Made by a program: the position numbers and the translations under genes. A model generated the notes under the pieces. It was not told the DNA's origin, did not search any database, and was given only the letters and a program-made list of their open reading frames with translations. A stretch of 64,000 nt of DNA from CAVQXR01 sp963717955 (GTDB taxonomy: Bacteria; Actinomycetota; Thermoleophilia; Gaiellales; Gaiellaceae), in assembly GCA_963717955.1 (NCBI GenBank), contig CAVQXR010000001.1:558001-622000 (forward strand), read 5' to 3'. This document shows positions 20,029-29,652 of the stretch, piece by piece. The first letter of the stretch is position 1, and the number at the start of each line of letters is the position of its first letter.

Positions 20029-20100
20029 CGGCGGGGCGGGGGCGCCTGCCCGGCGGGTTCCGTACAGGGCCAGAGGAAGCGCGACGAAGGGAGAGCGAGG

Positions 20101-21096
<996 letters not shown>

Positions 21097-21125
21097 CGAC
21101 GGATCCGTCCCCGGCCGGCGACCCG

Positions 21126-22214
21126 ATGCACCGCCCGAGATCCGTTCGCGAAGCCGACGTTACGGGCAGGCGGGTGCTCGTCCGCGCCGACTTCAACGTC
21201 CCGCTCGACGCCGGCGAGGTCGCGGACGACACGCGCATCCGCGCGGCGCTGCCCACGATACGGCTGCTCGACGAGCGTGGCGCGAGCTCCGTGGTGCTCT
21301 GCTCGCACCTGGGCCGCCCGAAGGGAGAGCCGGATGCGCGCTACTCGCTGCGGCCCGTGGCCGCGCGGCTCGCCCGGCTGCTCGGCCGGGAGGTCGCCTT
21401 CGACAACGCGGCGGGGCCGCTCGTCCTGCTCGAGAACACGCGATTCCACCCCGGCGAGACGGCGAACGACCCGCGGTACGCCGCCGAGCTCGCCGCGCAC
21501 GGCGACGTGTTCGTGAACGACGCCTTCGGCTCCGCGCATCGCGCGCACGCGTCCACGGAGGGCGTTGCACGCCTGCTTCCGGCCTACGCCGGATTGCTGC
21601 TCGAGCGCGAGCTGCAGGAGCTCTCGCGGCTCGTCGAGGCGCCCGAGCAGCCCCTCGTTGTGATCGTCGGCGGCGCGAAGGTCGACGACAAGATCGGTGT
21701 GCTCCGCCGCCTCGCCGACCGCGCCGACGCGCTCCTGATCGGCGGCAAGATGGCCGAGGACGTACGGGCCGACGACAAGCTCCAGCGCGAGCTGCGCCAG
21801 CGGGCCGAGCTGCTCCTGCCGACCGACGTGATCGCGGCGGCGGCATTCGCGGGCGATGCTGCGGCGACGACCGCCCCGGCCGACGCGATCCCCCCCGGCT
21901 GGCTCGGGCTCGACATCGGCCCGGAGACCCGTGCGCGCTACGCGGCCCGGATCGCACAGGGGAGCACCGTGTTCTGGAACGGCCCGATGGGCGTCTTCGA
22001 GTGGCCGAGATTTTCCGAGGGGACGCTCGCGGTCGCACACGCGGTCGCCGACTGTGACGGGTTCACGGTCGTCGGAGGGGGCGACTCGGTCCGGGCGATC
22101 GAGGAGGCGGGGCTCGCGGAACGGATCGACTGGGTCTCGACCGGCGGGGGCGCCTCGCTCGAGTACCTCGAGGGTCGTCAGCTGCCCGGCGTGGCCGCGA
22201 TCCCGGCCGCATAG
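21126..22214 (+). CDS. pgk: Phosphoglycerate kinase
   Basis: Transfers phosphate from 1,3-bisphosphoglycerate to ADP. Motifs: VLVRADFNVPLD, SHLGRPKGEPD, LLENTRFHPGE, VNDAFGSAHRAHAST, VIVGGAKVDDKI, FWNGPMGVFE and VVGGGDSVRAIEE. At 362 residues it is about 25-30 shorter than common bacterial Pgk; the shortening is in surface loops (before LLENTRFHPGE and around the DKL helix) while active-site motifs are intact. The ATG at 21126 is chosen because the upstream 25 in-frame codons are non-homologous. Confidence 0.95.
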   Translation: MHRPRSVREADVTGRRVLVRADFNVPLDAGEVADDTRIRAALPTIRLLDERGASSVVLCSHLGRPKGEPDARYSLRPVAARLARLLGREVAFDNAAGPLVLLENTRFHPGETANDPRYAAELAAHGDVFVNDAFGSAHRAHASTEGVARLLPAYAGLLLERELQELSRLVEAPEQPLVVIVGGAKVDDKIGVLRRLADRADALLIGGKMAEDVRADDKLQRELRQRAELLLPTDVIAAAAFAGDAAATTAPADAIPPGWLGLDIGPETRARYAARIAQGSTVFWNGPMGVFEWPRFSEGTLAVAHAVADCDGFTVVGGGDSVRAIEEAGLAERIDWVSTGGGASLEYLEGRQLPGVAAIPAA

Positions 22215-22217
22215 GAT
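22212..22217 (+). promoter_or_regulatory. -10-like box TAGGAT inside pgk end
   Basis: Overlaps the pgk stop and lies 7 nt before GTG 22225, so tpiA-gpmI may also be transcribed separately. Confidence 0.35.
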
Positions 22218-22224
22218 GGGCCGG

Positions 22225-22953
22225 GTGGCTCACAGCCCGTACATCGCAGGGAACTGGAAGATGTTCAAGGGGCCGGCCGACGCCGGGCCCTTCGCCGCGA
22301 CGGTCGCGGCCGGCGCGGCCGGTCTCACCGGAGTCCGTCTCGGCGTCGCACCGCCGTTCGTCTCCCTCGCCCCGGCCGTCTCCGCGCTCGCGGGCAGCGG
22401 CATCGCGGTGCTCGCCCAGAACGTTCACTGGGAGGCAGCGGGCGCCTTCACGGGCGAGGTCTCTGCCGAGATGCTCGCCGAGCTCGGTGTGGACGGCGCC
22501 ATCGTCGGCCATTCGGAGCGCCGCATCCACTTCGGCGAGACGGACGAGACGGTGGCGCGCCGCGCCGCCCATGCCCTCCGGGCCGGGCTCGAGGTGATCG
22601 CCTGCGTCGGCGAGCTGGAGGAGGAGCGGGTCGCGGGGCGGACCGGAGAGGTGCTCCGCCGCCAGGTCGGAGTCATTGCGGATGCGGTCGGGGCACACGC
22701 CCGGCTTGCGGTCGCCTACGAGCCGGTGTGGGCGATCGGAACGGGGCGGACGGCCAGCCCGAAGCAGGCCCAGGAGGCCCATGCGCTCATTCGCGGGCTG
22801 CTCGACGTGCCGCTGCTGTACGGGGGCTCGGTGAAGCCCGACAACGCCGCCGAGCTCCTGTCGCAACCGGACGTGGACGGGGCCCTCGTCGGCGGCGCGT
22901 CGCTCGAGATCGAGCCGTTCCTCGCGATCTGCGCCGCCGCGGCCGGGCAGTGA
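22225..22953 (+). CDS. tpiA: Triosephosphate isomerase
   Basis: Interconverts DHAP and glyceraldehyde 3-phosphate. Counting from GTG 22225, Lys12 (IAGNWKMF), His96 (VGHSERR) and Glu166 (AYEPVWAIGTG) are the catalytic residues, and LLYGGSVKPDN and ALVGGASL form the phosphate site. An in-frame ATG at 22216 is an alternative start, but it overlaps a TAGGAT box. The stop overlaps gpmI (GTGA). Confidence 0.95.
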   Translation: MAHSPYIAGNWKMFKGPADAGPFAATVAAGAAGLTGVRLGVAPPFVSLAPAVSALAGSGIAVLAQNVHWEAAGAFTGEVSAEMLAELGVDGAIVGHSERRIHFGETDETVARRAAHALRAGLEVIACVGELEEERVAGRTGEVLRRQVGVIADAVGAHARLAVAYEPVWAIGTGRTASPKQAQEAHALIRGLLDVPLLYGGSVKPDNAAELLSQPDVDGALVGGASLEIEPFLAICAAAAGQ

Positions 22954-24419
22954 GCGAGCCGCTCGTCGCGCTCGTGGTCCTCGACGGCTGGGGGCTCGCT
23001 CCCGCGGGCCCCGGAAACGCGGTCGAGCTGGCCGAGACCCCGGTCTTCGACGCACTCTGGGAGCGGTACCCGCACACGACGCTCACCGCGTCCGGCGAGG
23101 CGGTCGGGCTTCCACCCGGCCAGATGGGGAACTCGGAGGTCGGCCACCTGACGATCGGTGCCGGACGTGTCATCGATCAGGACCTCCAGCGCGTCAACCG
23201 CGCGATCGCGAGCAGTGCGTTCGGCGTCAACGAGGCGCTCGTCACCGCGCTCGAGCGCGCCCTCCGGCGCGGCGGCAACGTTCACCTGCTCGGGCTCGTC
23301 TCCAACGGCGGGGTTCATTCCCACGTCGACCACCTGCGGGCGCTGGTCGCGCTCGCAGGGCGCCACGGCCTCGGTTCCCGGACGGTCGTCCACGCCTTCA
23401 CCGACGGCCGGGACGTGTCTCCACACGCCGCGGCCGCGGACCTGCGGGCGCTCGCTGACGAGGGCGTCCGGTTCGGGACCGTCGTCGGCCGCTACTACGC
23501 CATGGATCGCGACCGTCGCTGGGAGCGCACGGACCGCGCGCTGGCCGCGATCACCGACGGGCAGGGAACGGAGGCGGAGGACGCGATCGCGGCCGTCGAG
23601 GCCAGCTACCGGGACGGGGTCACCGACGAGTTCATCGAGCCGCTGATCCTTCCTGCGCCCCGGCTCGGCCCGGCCGATGTCGCGATCTTCTTCAACTTCC
23701 GCCCGGATCGCGCGCGGCAGCTCTCGGAGCGGCTGGTCGACGGCGGATTCGATCTGACGACGATGACGAGGTACCGCGACGACCTCGACTGCCCGGTCGC
23801 GTTCCCGGAGCAGGACATCGCCGAGACGCTCGCCGAGGTGATCGCCGTACACGGCCTGCGACAGCTCCACATCGCGGAGACCGAGAAGTACGCGCACGTC
23901 ACGTACTTCCTGAACGGTGGTCGCGAGAAGGAGTGGGCCGGGGAGGTGCGCGTCCTCGTTCCCTCGCCGAGGGACGTGCCGACCTACGACCTGAGGCCGG
24001 AGATGTCCGCCGCCGAGGTCACCGATCGGTTCGTCGACGAGATCGGCTCCGGTACGTACCGCTTCGCGATCGTGAACTACGCGAACCCCGACATGGTGGG
24101 CCACACGGGCGCGATCCCGGCCGTCGTCCGCGCCGTCGAGGCCGTCGACTCCGCGCTCGGCCGCGTCGTCGAGGCGGTCGGGCGACAGGGTGGCGTGTGT
24201 GTCGTGTGCGCCGATCACGGCAATGCGGAGACGATGCTCGAGGTCGACGGGAGGAGCCCCCACACGGCGCACACGACGAACCCCGTCCCGCTCCTCCTCA
24301 CGGGCCACGGCTACCGGCTTCGCGACGGCGGCTCGCTCGCCGATCTTGCTCCGACCTGTCTCGAGCTCATCGGGATCGAACAGCCGCCCGGGATGACCGG
24401 TCGCTCGCTGCTCGCCTGA
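22950..24419 (+). CDS. gpmI: 2,3-bisphosphoglycerate-independent phosphoglycerate mutase
   Basis: Interconverts 3- and 2-phosphoglycerate using two Mn2+ ions and a phosphoserine intermediate. The 489-residue alkaline-phosphatase-fold enzyme has LDGWGLAP at the N-terminus, the nucleophile Ser62 in GQMGNSEVGHL, the substrate-binding HAFTDGRDVSP and NFRPDRARQL, and the metal motifs NYANPDMVGHTG and CADHGNAETM. Placing gpmI directly after tpiA extends the usual gap-pgk-tpiA operon by one further glycolytic step. Confidence 0.96.
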   Translation: MSEPLVALVVLDGWGLAPAGPGNAVELAETPVFDALWERYPHTTLTASGEAVGLPPGQMGNSEVGHLTIGAGRVIDQDLQRVNRAIASSAFGVNEALVTALERALRRGGNVHLLGLVSNGGVHSHVDHLRALVALAGRHGLGSRTVVHAFTDGRDVSPHAAAADLRALADEGVRFGTVVGRYYAMDRDRRWERTDRALAAITDGQGTEAEDAIAAVEASYRDGVTDEFIEPLILPAPRLGPADVAIFFNFRPDRARQLSERLVDGGFDLTTMTRYRDDLDCPVAFPEQDIAETLAEVIAVHGLRQLHIAETEKYAHVTYFLNGGREKEWAGEVRVLVPSPRDVPTYDLRPEMSAAEVTDRFVDEIGSGTYRFAIVNYANPDMVGHTGAIPAVVRAVEAVDSALGRVVEAVGRQGGVCVVCADHGNAETMLEVDGRSPHTAHTTNPVPLLLTGHGYRLRDGGSLADLAPTCLELIGIEQPPGMTGRSLLA

Positions 24420-24500
24420 CGCGCTGCCGCGGGCCGTGACGCCGGTCTGCGGGGTCCGGCCCTATACTGCCGGTAGCTGGCCGGTTTGCGGCCACGGCGC

Positions 24501-24506
24501 TACCGT
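24501..24506 (+). promoter_or_regulatory. -10 box TACCGT
   Basis: Six nt before the ATG of the sigma factor gene at 24513. A second candidate, TATACT, lies at about 24463. Confidence 0.45.
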
Positions 24507-24512
24507 ACGTCG

Positions 24513-25082
24513 ATGCCACTTCCGCAGCCGGAGCACACGACACTCCGCAAGGCGCAGGCCGGGGATCCGCGCGCGTTCGCCGAGCTCGTGACGGCGTACG
24601 AGCGCCCCGTCTTCAACTACGTGCTGCGGATGGTCGGCGAGCGTACCCTGGCCGAGGATCTGACCCAGGACGTCTTCCTGAGGATCTACAACGGCCTGCC
24701 GGGCTTCTCGCTGCGTTGCCGTTTCACGACGTGGCTGTTCCAGGTGGCGAAGAACCGCGTGCTCGACGAGCTGCGCGCCCGCGACCGGCGGCCACGGCCC
24801 GACGCGCTCGACGCGGTCGCCGAGCTCGCCGCCGTTGACCTGCCGCCCGAGCGGACCGAGATGATCGACGGCGTCTGGCGCGCCGTCGGGGAGCTGAACC
24901 CGGATCTGAAGATGGCGCTGCTCCTGCGGGACGTCGTCGGCCTCTCGTACGCGGAGATCGCCGACTCGCTCGAGATCACGCTCGCGACCGTCAAGTGGCG
25001 GATCTTCAAGGGGCGCGAGGAGGTACAGGCCTCGCTCGCCCGCCAGGGGATCAGCTTCGGCTCACGCACCGTCGCACTTTAG
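24513..25082 (+). CDS. ECF-type RNA polymerase sigma factor
   Basis: This 189-residue sigma-70 family protein has only regions 2 (YERPVFNYVLRM, LAEDLTQDVFLRIY, FTTWLFQVAKNRVLDELRAR) and 4 (ALLLRDVVGLSYAEIADSLE, TVKWRIFKGREE). Its target promoter is unknown. No anti-sigma gene with a zinc-finger or membrane segment follows; the next gene is convergent. The ATG at 24513 is preferred over the upstream GTG at 24486 because it follows a -10 box by 6 nt and fits the family N-terminus. Confidence 0.92.
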   Translation: MPLPQPEHTTLRKAQAGDPRAFAELVTAYERPVFNYVLRMVGERTLAEDLTQDVFLRIYNGLPGFSLRCRFTTWLFQVAKNRVLDELRARDRRPRPDALDAVAELAAVDLPPERTEMIDGVWRAVGELNPDLKMALLLRDVVGLSYAEIADSLEITLATVKWRIFKGREEVQASLARQGISFGSRTVAL

Positions 25083-25112
25083 TTCTCGAGCCTTCTCGAA
25101 GCGGCACGGGCG

Positions 25113-25844
25113 TCAGGTTCCCTCCGCAAGCCGCGCAGCGAGGGCGTGCGGGAGCCCCTCCGCGACGATCGTCCGCTGAGCGCGCGCGATGTCGTACTCG
25201 CAGCGGCGGAAGGAGGCGGTCCGACGGTCGAGGTCGAGGAGCATCCACGCGGACCGCGGATCGCCGTCGCGGGGCTGGCCCACGGAGCCGGGGTTCAGCA
25301 CCCAGCGTCCGTCGCCGAGCTCGGTCACCGTGCCGCCAGGAGCGAGCCCACCGTGCATCGGTCCGGCGCTCGTCCCGATTGCGAGCGCCACATGGCTATG
25401 GCCGACGAGAACGACCGGGTGAGGGTCGAGCTCGAGCGCGGCGGCCGCTGCCTCGCCGGACAGCACGTACTCCCAGAGCGGGTCACGAGGGCTGCCGTGA
25501 TGGAGGCCGACGCCGGGCCGGCTCGCCGACGGTGAGAGGCCGCTCAGGAACTCCTTGTCCTCGGCCGTGATCGTGGCCGCGGTCCAGCGGGCGGCGATCG
25601 CAGCGTCGAGGCCGAACGTCGCGTCGACGTCGACGAGCCCGAGCGCGGCGGCATCGTGGTTGCCCGCGAGACAGACATCCGCGCGGGGCTCGATCAGCCG
25701 GCGGCAGGAGCTAGGCTCTGCCCCGTAGCCGACCAGGTCGCCGAGGCACCAGATCGCGTCGGGCGCTTCGCCGTCGACGCTCGCGAGCACCGCCTCCAGC
25801 GCGGGGAGATTGGCATGGATGTCGGAGAGGACGGCGACACGCAC
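25113..25844 (-). CDS. Metallophosphoesterase, YfcE/calcineurin-like
   Basis: This 243-residue protein has the binuclear-metal phosphoesterase motifs in order: AVLSDIHANLPALEAV, CLGDLVGYGAEP, LAGNHDAAALG, VLVGHSHVAL and NPGSVGQPRDGD. Such enzymes hydrolyse phosphomonoesters or diesters in the cytosol. The GTG start at 25844 immediately precedes the first motif and lies 9 nt after a TATCGT box on the same strand. Its 5' end overlaps that of the divergent M48 protease gene. Confidence 0.88.
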   Translation of the reverse strand: MRVAVLSDIHANLPALEAVLASVDGEAPDAIWCLGDLVGYGAEPSSCRRLIEPRADVCLAGNHDAAALGLVDVDATFGLDAAIAARWTAATITAEDKEFLSGLSPSASRPGVGLHHGSPRDPLWEYVLSGEAAAAALELDPHPVVLVGHSHVALAIGTSAGPMHGGLAPGGTVTELGDGRWVLNPGSVGQPRDGDPRSAWMLLDLDRRTASFRRCEYDIARAQRTIVAEGLPHALAARLAEGT

Positions 25845-27101
25845 AGGCGCCGCACGATAGCGCGGTGGCTGGTCGCGCTGGCCGTCGCCGGGCTCTGGGC
25901 GGCGGCAGCCGCACTGCTGCTCCGCACTCGCGTGCCGACGCTCGAGCTCCCGCCCGTCGATCCGTCCTCGATCCTCGCGCCCGACGCGCTGGCGCGGGCC
26001 GAGCGGTACCGAGAGGTGACCCGGCTGCTCTGGATCGTGACCGTGGCCGTGCAGCTGGCCGTCCTGGCGCTGCTCGCCTGGAAGGGGCACGCGCTCGCGC
26101 GAATCGGCCGGCGGGCCGCGCGCGGCCGTGCGCGTGCGGGGATGGCCGTCGCGGCGCTCGTCGTCCTCGCCGTCTGGCTCGCGTCGCTCGCCCCGGGGGC
26201 CGTCGCGCACCGCTTCGCCCGCCGGGACGGTCTCGCGCTCGCGGGCTACGGCAGGTGGCTCGCGGAGCGGTCCGTCGTTCTGGCGGTGCTGCTGATCCTC
26301 ACCGCCTGCGCGGTCGGCGTTTTCCTCGGCCTGGCGCGACGCTTCCCCTCGCGCTGGTGGATCCCTGGGTGGACGTTCCTCGCCGTCTGCGGCGTCGCCG
26401 TGGCGCTGCTCCAGCCGGTCGTCCTCGAGCCGCTGCTCGGTCGGACGAGGCCGCTCGGGGACGCCAGCCTCGCGGGTGAGATCGAGGCGCTCGCGACCCG
26501 CCTCGGCACGACGGTCGGTGCGGTTCGCGTGAGCGACGCGAGCAGTCGCACCACGATCCCCAACGCGCGGGTGATCGGCCTCGGCCCGACGCGCGCGATC
26601 GTGCTCGACGACACCCTGCTCGACGGGCGACTGGAGTCGGGGGCCGTCCGTGCGGTCGCGGCGCACGAGCTGGCCCACGTCGCCCGCAGCCACGTCTGGA
26701 AGGGCGTCGCCTGGTTCGCGCTGCTCGCCCTGCCCGGGACTGCGCTCCTCGCCTGGCTCGTCGGCCGGCGCGGGCAGCTGGGCGGCCCGGAGGGCCCGGC
26801 GCTCGTCCCGCTCGCGCTGCTCGCGGCCTTCGCCCTGTACCTCGGGACGCTCCCGGTCCAGACCGCGATCTCCCGTCGTTACGAGGCCGAGGCCGACTGG
26901 CTCGCGCTCGTCGCCACCCGCGACCCCGGCGGAGTCGAGGCCCTCGAGCGGACGGTGGCGCGGGAGGCGCTGCTCGACCCGGAACCACCGGCCTGGAGCC
27001 AGATCGTGCGTGCCACCCACCCCACGGTCGCCGACCGGGTCGCGATGGCGCGGGCCTTCGCACGCCGTGACGCCCGCGGCGCACTACGATCGGACCCGTG
27101 A
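25815..27101 (+). CDS. M48-family membrane zinc metalloprotease (STE24/HtpX-like)
   Basis: A membrane protein of about 428 residues with at least five hydrophobic helices before the catalytic site: HExxH in VAAHELAHVARSHVW (about residue 283) and a downstream YEAEADWLAL providing the third zinc ligand Glu. Architecture and spacing match CAAX-prenyl-protease-like M48 enzymes, which in bacteria take part in membrane protein quality control. I use ATG 25815; the start could be somewhat later because the metallophosphoesterase gene overlaps its 5' end divergently. Confidence 0.85.
   Translation: MDVGEDGDTHRRRTIARWLVALAVAGLWAAAAALLLRTRVPTLELPPVDPSSILAPDALARAERYREVTRLLWIVTVAVQLAVLALLAWKGHALARIGRRAARGRARAGMAVAALVVLAVWLASLAPGAVAHRFARRDGLALAGYGRWLAERSVVLAVLLILTACAVGVFLGLARRFPSRWWIPGWTFLAVCGVAVALLQPVVLEPLLGRTRPLGDASLAGEIEALATRLGTTVGAVRVSDASSRTTIPNARVIGLGPTRAIVLDDTLLDGRLESGAVRAVAAHELAHVARSHVWKGVAWFALLALPGTALLAWLVGRRGQLGGPEGPALVPLALLAAFALYLGTLPVQTAISRRYEAEADWLALVATRDPGGVEALERTVAREALLDPEPPAWSQIVRATHPTVADRVAMARAFARRDARGALRSDP
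25854..25859 (-). promoter_or_regulatory. -10 box TATCGT
   Basis: Minus strand, 9 nt before the metallophosphoesterase GTG at 25844; it lies within the 5' coding part of the divergent M48 gene. Confidence 0.4.
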
Positions 27102-27233
27102 CCCGAACGGTCATCCGGTCGCGAAGGCGTTCACGGTTGTGATCGTCGCGTTCGGAGCGGTGCTGCTGCTCTGCGTCATCGGCATGGTGACCGAGCCGAC
27201 GGCGCGCGGTATCGTGACCGGAAGGTGGCGGCA

Positions 27234-27362
27234 ATGCAGACGAGGAAGGGCGCGGACAGGCCGGAGGATCACCATCTGATCCGCGGCTACGGCGGTGTCG
27301 GCACGCCCGACGAGATCCGCTCGTTCGAGGAGCTGCTCGGGACGCCGGAGCCCGTTGCCTGA
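27234..27362 (+). CDS. Short ORF (42 aa) before argS
   Basis: ATG 27234 to TGA 27362 encodes a polar 42-residue peptide with HHLIRGYGGVGTPDEIRSFE. It overlaps the argS TTG start by 8 nt. The frame has the GC3 pattern of coding DNA and an upstream purine-rich GGAAGG. It may be a genuine small protein or a leader peptide; I do not recognise it. Confidence 0.4.
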   Translation: MQTRKGADRPEDHHLIRGYGGVGTPDEIRSFEELLGTPEPVA

Positions 27363-28890
27363 GCCCGCCGCACTGCAGCGGCTTCACGGGCCGCTCGAGG
27401 CTGCGCTCCGAGCGCTCGGCGCCGAGGGCGATCTCGACCTGGTGCTCGAGCGCCCGAAGGTCGCGGAGCACGGGGATCTCGCGACGTCCGTGGCTCTGCG
27501 GCTCGCGCCGGCGCTGCGCCGCGCGCCCCGGGAGATCGCGACGGCGCTCGTGGAGCGGGCCGAGTTCGGCGGCCTCGTCGAGGCGGCGGACGTCGCCGGC
27601 CCCGGCTTCGTCAACCTGCGGCTCAGCCCGGCGTGGTACGCGGACGCGCTCGCGGAGGCGCTCGAAGCTGGGGAGGACTACGGCGCCGGGTCGGCGGCAC
27701 GGCCGGAGCGGATCCAGGTCGAGCTCGTCTCGGCTAACCCGACGGGCCCCCTGCACATCGGCGGCGCGCGCAACGGCGCCTACGGGGACGCGGTCGCGCG
27801 CCTGCTCGCGTTCGCCGGGCACGAGGTCGAGCGCGAGTACTACTACAACGACGCCGGCCGGCAGATGGAGCGCTTTCGGGAGTCCGTCGATGCGCTGCGG
27901 CGTGGCGAGGAGCCACCGGAGGATGGCTACCGCGGCGCGTACGTCGCCGAGCTCGCAGGTCTCGCGGGCGACCCGGTTCCGCTCATGCTCGAGCGTATCG
28001 AGGCGAGCCTCGAGCGGTTTCGGATCCACGTCGACACCTGGGCGCGCCAGAGCGAGCTCGAGACCCGGATCCCGGAGATGCTCGGGCACCTCGACACCTA
28101 CGAGGCCGAGGGCGCGGTCTGGCTGCGGGCGACTGCCCATGGCGCCGAGAAGGACTACGTCCTGATCCGTTCGTCGGAGCGGGGCGGGCTTCCTACCTAC
28201 GAGGCCGCCGACGCCGTGTACCTGCGCGACAAGTTCTCGCGCGGGTTCGACCGGCTCGTCTACGTGCTCGGCGCCGACCACCATGGCCATGTCCACTACC
28301 TGAAGTCGACGGCGTCGGCGCTCGGCTACGAGCCGGACCGGATCGAGGTCCTCCTCTACCAGCTTGTCCATCTCACCGAGGGGAAGATGTCGAAGCGGGC
28401 GGGGAACGTCGTCTTCCTCGAGGATCTCCTCGACCAGGTCGGGGTCGATGCGGCGCGCTGGTACCTCGTGAACCGCGGCCACGACCAGACGATCGAGATC
28501 GACGTCGACCTCGCGCGGGAGCGCAGCGAGAAGAACCCCGTCTACTACGTCCAGTACGCGCACGCGCGCATCGCCGGGATCCTCCGCAACGCGGAGGGGT
28601 CGGGACCCGGGCCGCTGCCCGGCTACGCGCCGGCAGTCGAGGAGCGCGAGCTCGTCAAGCGGCTCGTCGAGTTCCCGGCGGTCGTCGCCGAGGCGACCCA
28701 ACGGCGCGGGCCGCACGCGATCCCGGTCTACGCCGTCCGCCTCGCCGACGACTTCCACCGCTTCTACCACCACCACCGGGTGCTCGGCAGCGAGGCGGAG
28801 CCGTTTCGCCTCGCCCTGGCGCAGGCCGTGAAGAGCGTGATCGCGCGCTGCCTCGACCTCGTCGGGGTCGAGGCACCGGAGCGCATGTAG
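27355..28890 (+). CDS. argS: Arginyl-tRNA synthetase
   Basis: Charges tRNA-Arg. The 511-residue class I synthetase has the HIGH motif in PTGPLHIGGARNGAYGD (about residue 130), the KMSK loop in EGKMSKRAGNVV (about 345) and the C-terminal anticodon-binding DALR domain ending in LAQAVKSVIARCLDLVGVEAP. The homologous region starts at TTG 27355 (PEPAALQRLHGPL), which I take as the start; the GTG at 27295 would add an unrelated extension. A short 42-codon ORF overlaps the start. Confidence 0.95.
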   Translation: MPEPAALQRLHGPLEAALRALGAEGDLDLVLERPKVAEHGDLATSVALRLAPALRRAPREIATALVERAEFGGLVEAADVAGPGFVNLRLSPAWYADALAEALEAGEDYGAGSAARPERIQVELVSANPTGPLHIGGARNGAYGDAVARLLAFAGHEVEREYYYNDAGRQMERFRESVDALRRGEEPPEDGYRGAYVAELAGLAGDPVPLMLERIEASLERFRIHVDTWARQSELETRIPEMLGHLDTYEAEGAVWLRATAHGAEKDYVLIRSSERGGLPTYEAADAVYLRDKFSRGFDRLVYVLGADHHGHVHYLKSTASALGYEPDRIEVLLYQLVHLTEGKMSKRAGNVVFLEDLLDQVGVDAARWYLVNRGHDQTIEIDVDLARERSEKNPVYYVQYAHARIAGILRNAEGSGPGPLPGYAPAVEERELVKRLVEFPAVVAEATQRRGPHAIPVYAVRLADDFHRFYHHHRVLGSEAEPFRLALAQAVKSVIARCLDLVGVEAPERM

Positions 28891-28938
28891 CCGGTCTCCG
28901 GCCGGGCCGAGATCCACTCCGCGTGCGGCCCGGCGCGG

Positions 28939-28944
28939 TAGAAT
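28939..28944 (+). promoter_or_regulatory. -10 box TAGAAT for tRNA-Gly
   Basis: Nine nt before the mature tRNA 5' end. Confidence 0.5.
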
Positions 28945-28953
28945 CCGCTCGAC

Positions 28954-29026
28954 GCGGACGTAGCTCAGCCGGTAGAGCATTGGCTTCCCAAGCCAAGGGT
29001 CGCGGGTTCGATCCCCGTCGTCCGCT
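28954..29026 (+). tRNA. tRNA-Gly (anticodon CCC)
   Basis: 73-nt cloverleaf: acceptor GCGGACG/CGTCCGC with discriminator T, D arm TAGCTCAGCCGGTAGAGCA, anticodon stem TTGGC/GCCAA with loop TTCCCAA (anticodon CCC), and T arm GCGGGTTCGATCCCCGT. U73 fits glycine. CCA is not encoded; a GGGG-tt-CCCC hairpin just downstream (about 29031-29040) could terminate it. Confidence 0.95.
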
Positions 29027-29095
29027 TGAGGGGGGTTCCCCGTGAATGCGCCGAGCGGCCGGCCGTCGGCGCTTGCAACATCTGCTACTGGGTTC

Positions 29096-29101
29096 TAGTC
29101 T
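29096..29101 (+). promoter_or_regulatory. -10 box TAGTCT
   Basis: Five nt before the ATG of the kinase remnant at 29107. Confidence 0.4.
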
Positions 29102-29106
29102 GCGGT

Positions 29107-29652
29107 ATGAGCGGGTCCGTGTTCGCGGATCCACGCGTCGGTTCCGAGCTTGCGGGCTACCGGATCGAGCGACTGCTCGGCCGGGGCGGGATGTCGGTCG
29201 TGTACCTGGCCCATCACGAGCGGCTCGACCGTCGCGTGGCGCTGAAGCTGATGGCGCCGGAGCTCTCGGCAGACGAGGGCTTTCGGGAGCGGTTCCTGCG
29301 CGAGTCGCGGCTTGCCGCCTCGTTGGATCATCCGAACGTGCTCCTCCAGAAGACGGTCGGCATCGCGGCCGACCCGCTGCTCGTCGCGGAGGGCGCGGAC
29401 GCGTTCCTCGAGGCCGTCGCCGACGCTGCCCTGGTCGTGGCGGGGCTGTCCGCCAACGAAGGGCGACGTGAGCTCGGCTCGGTCCGGCTCGCGCTGCTCG
29501 AGGACGCGACTCCGCCGGTGCTCCTCGTTCGAGCGGGACTCCGCCCCGGCGGCCTCGCACCCAGGCAGACGCTGACGCGCTTCACCTGGTCGGTCGACGT
29601 CACCGCCTCAGCCAGCGAATCCCGTCCTGCGCCAGGACGGCCGCCAGCATGA
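29107..29652 (+). CDS. Collapsed Ser/Thr protein kinase: N-lobe fused to USP-like tail
   Basis: The 181-residue ORF starts as a Hanks-type kinase: YRIERLLGRGGMSVVYLAHH (P-loop, residues 18-37), VALKLM (Lys47) and the alpha-C helix RFLRESRLAASLDHPNV (to residue 78). It then continues in frame directly into a tail (about 80-163, ending LAPRQTLTRFTWSV) that resembles the C-terminal USP-like module of Thermoleophilia signalling proteins. The whole kinase C-lobe, with the HRD and DFG catalytic motifs, is missing, so it cannot phosphorylate. An in-frame internal deletion (or assembly collapse) explains this. The last 53 nt overlap the convergent gene. Confidence 0.7.
   Translation: MSGSVFADPRVGSELAGYRIERLLGRGGMSVVYLAHHERLDRRVALKLMAPELSADEGFRERFLRESRLAASLDHPNVLLQKTVGIAADPLLVAEGADAFLEAVADAALVVAGLSANEGRRELGSVRLALLEDATPPVLLVRAGLRPGGLAPRQTLTRFTWSVDVTASASESRPAPGRPPA

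Larger units (their letters stand above)
19688..20100. other. Intergenic region before gap
   Basis: The 413 nt hold no convincing ORF. A hairpin with stem CGACAC/GTGTCG spans 19858-19880, a perfect 14-nt palindrome CCCACCCGGGTGGG lies at 19922-19935, and a -10-like TAGAAT is at 20023-20028. A Shine-Dalgarno sequence GAAGGGAG (20086-20093) precedes the gap ATG. Unlike most genes here, gap therefore has a leader of roughly 65 nt. Confidence 0.5.

Noticed and set aside
27139..27279. 46-codon membrane ORF between the M48 gene and argS
   Set aside because: The hydrophobic stretch is short, the only start is internal, and the frame ends in Arg-rich noise overlapping the 42-codon ORF; evidence too weak to list.
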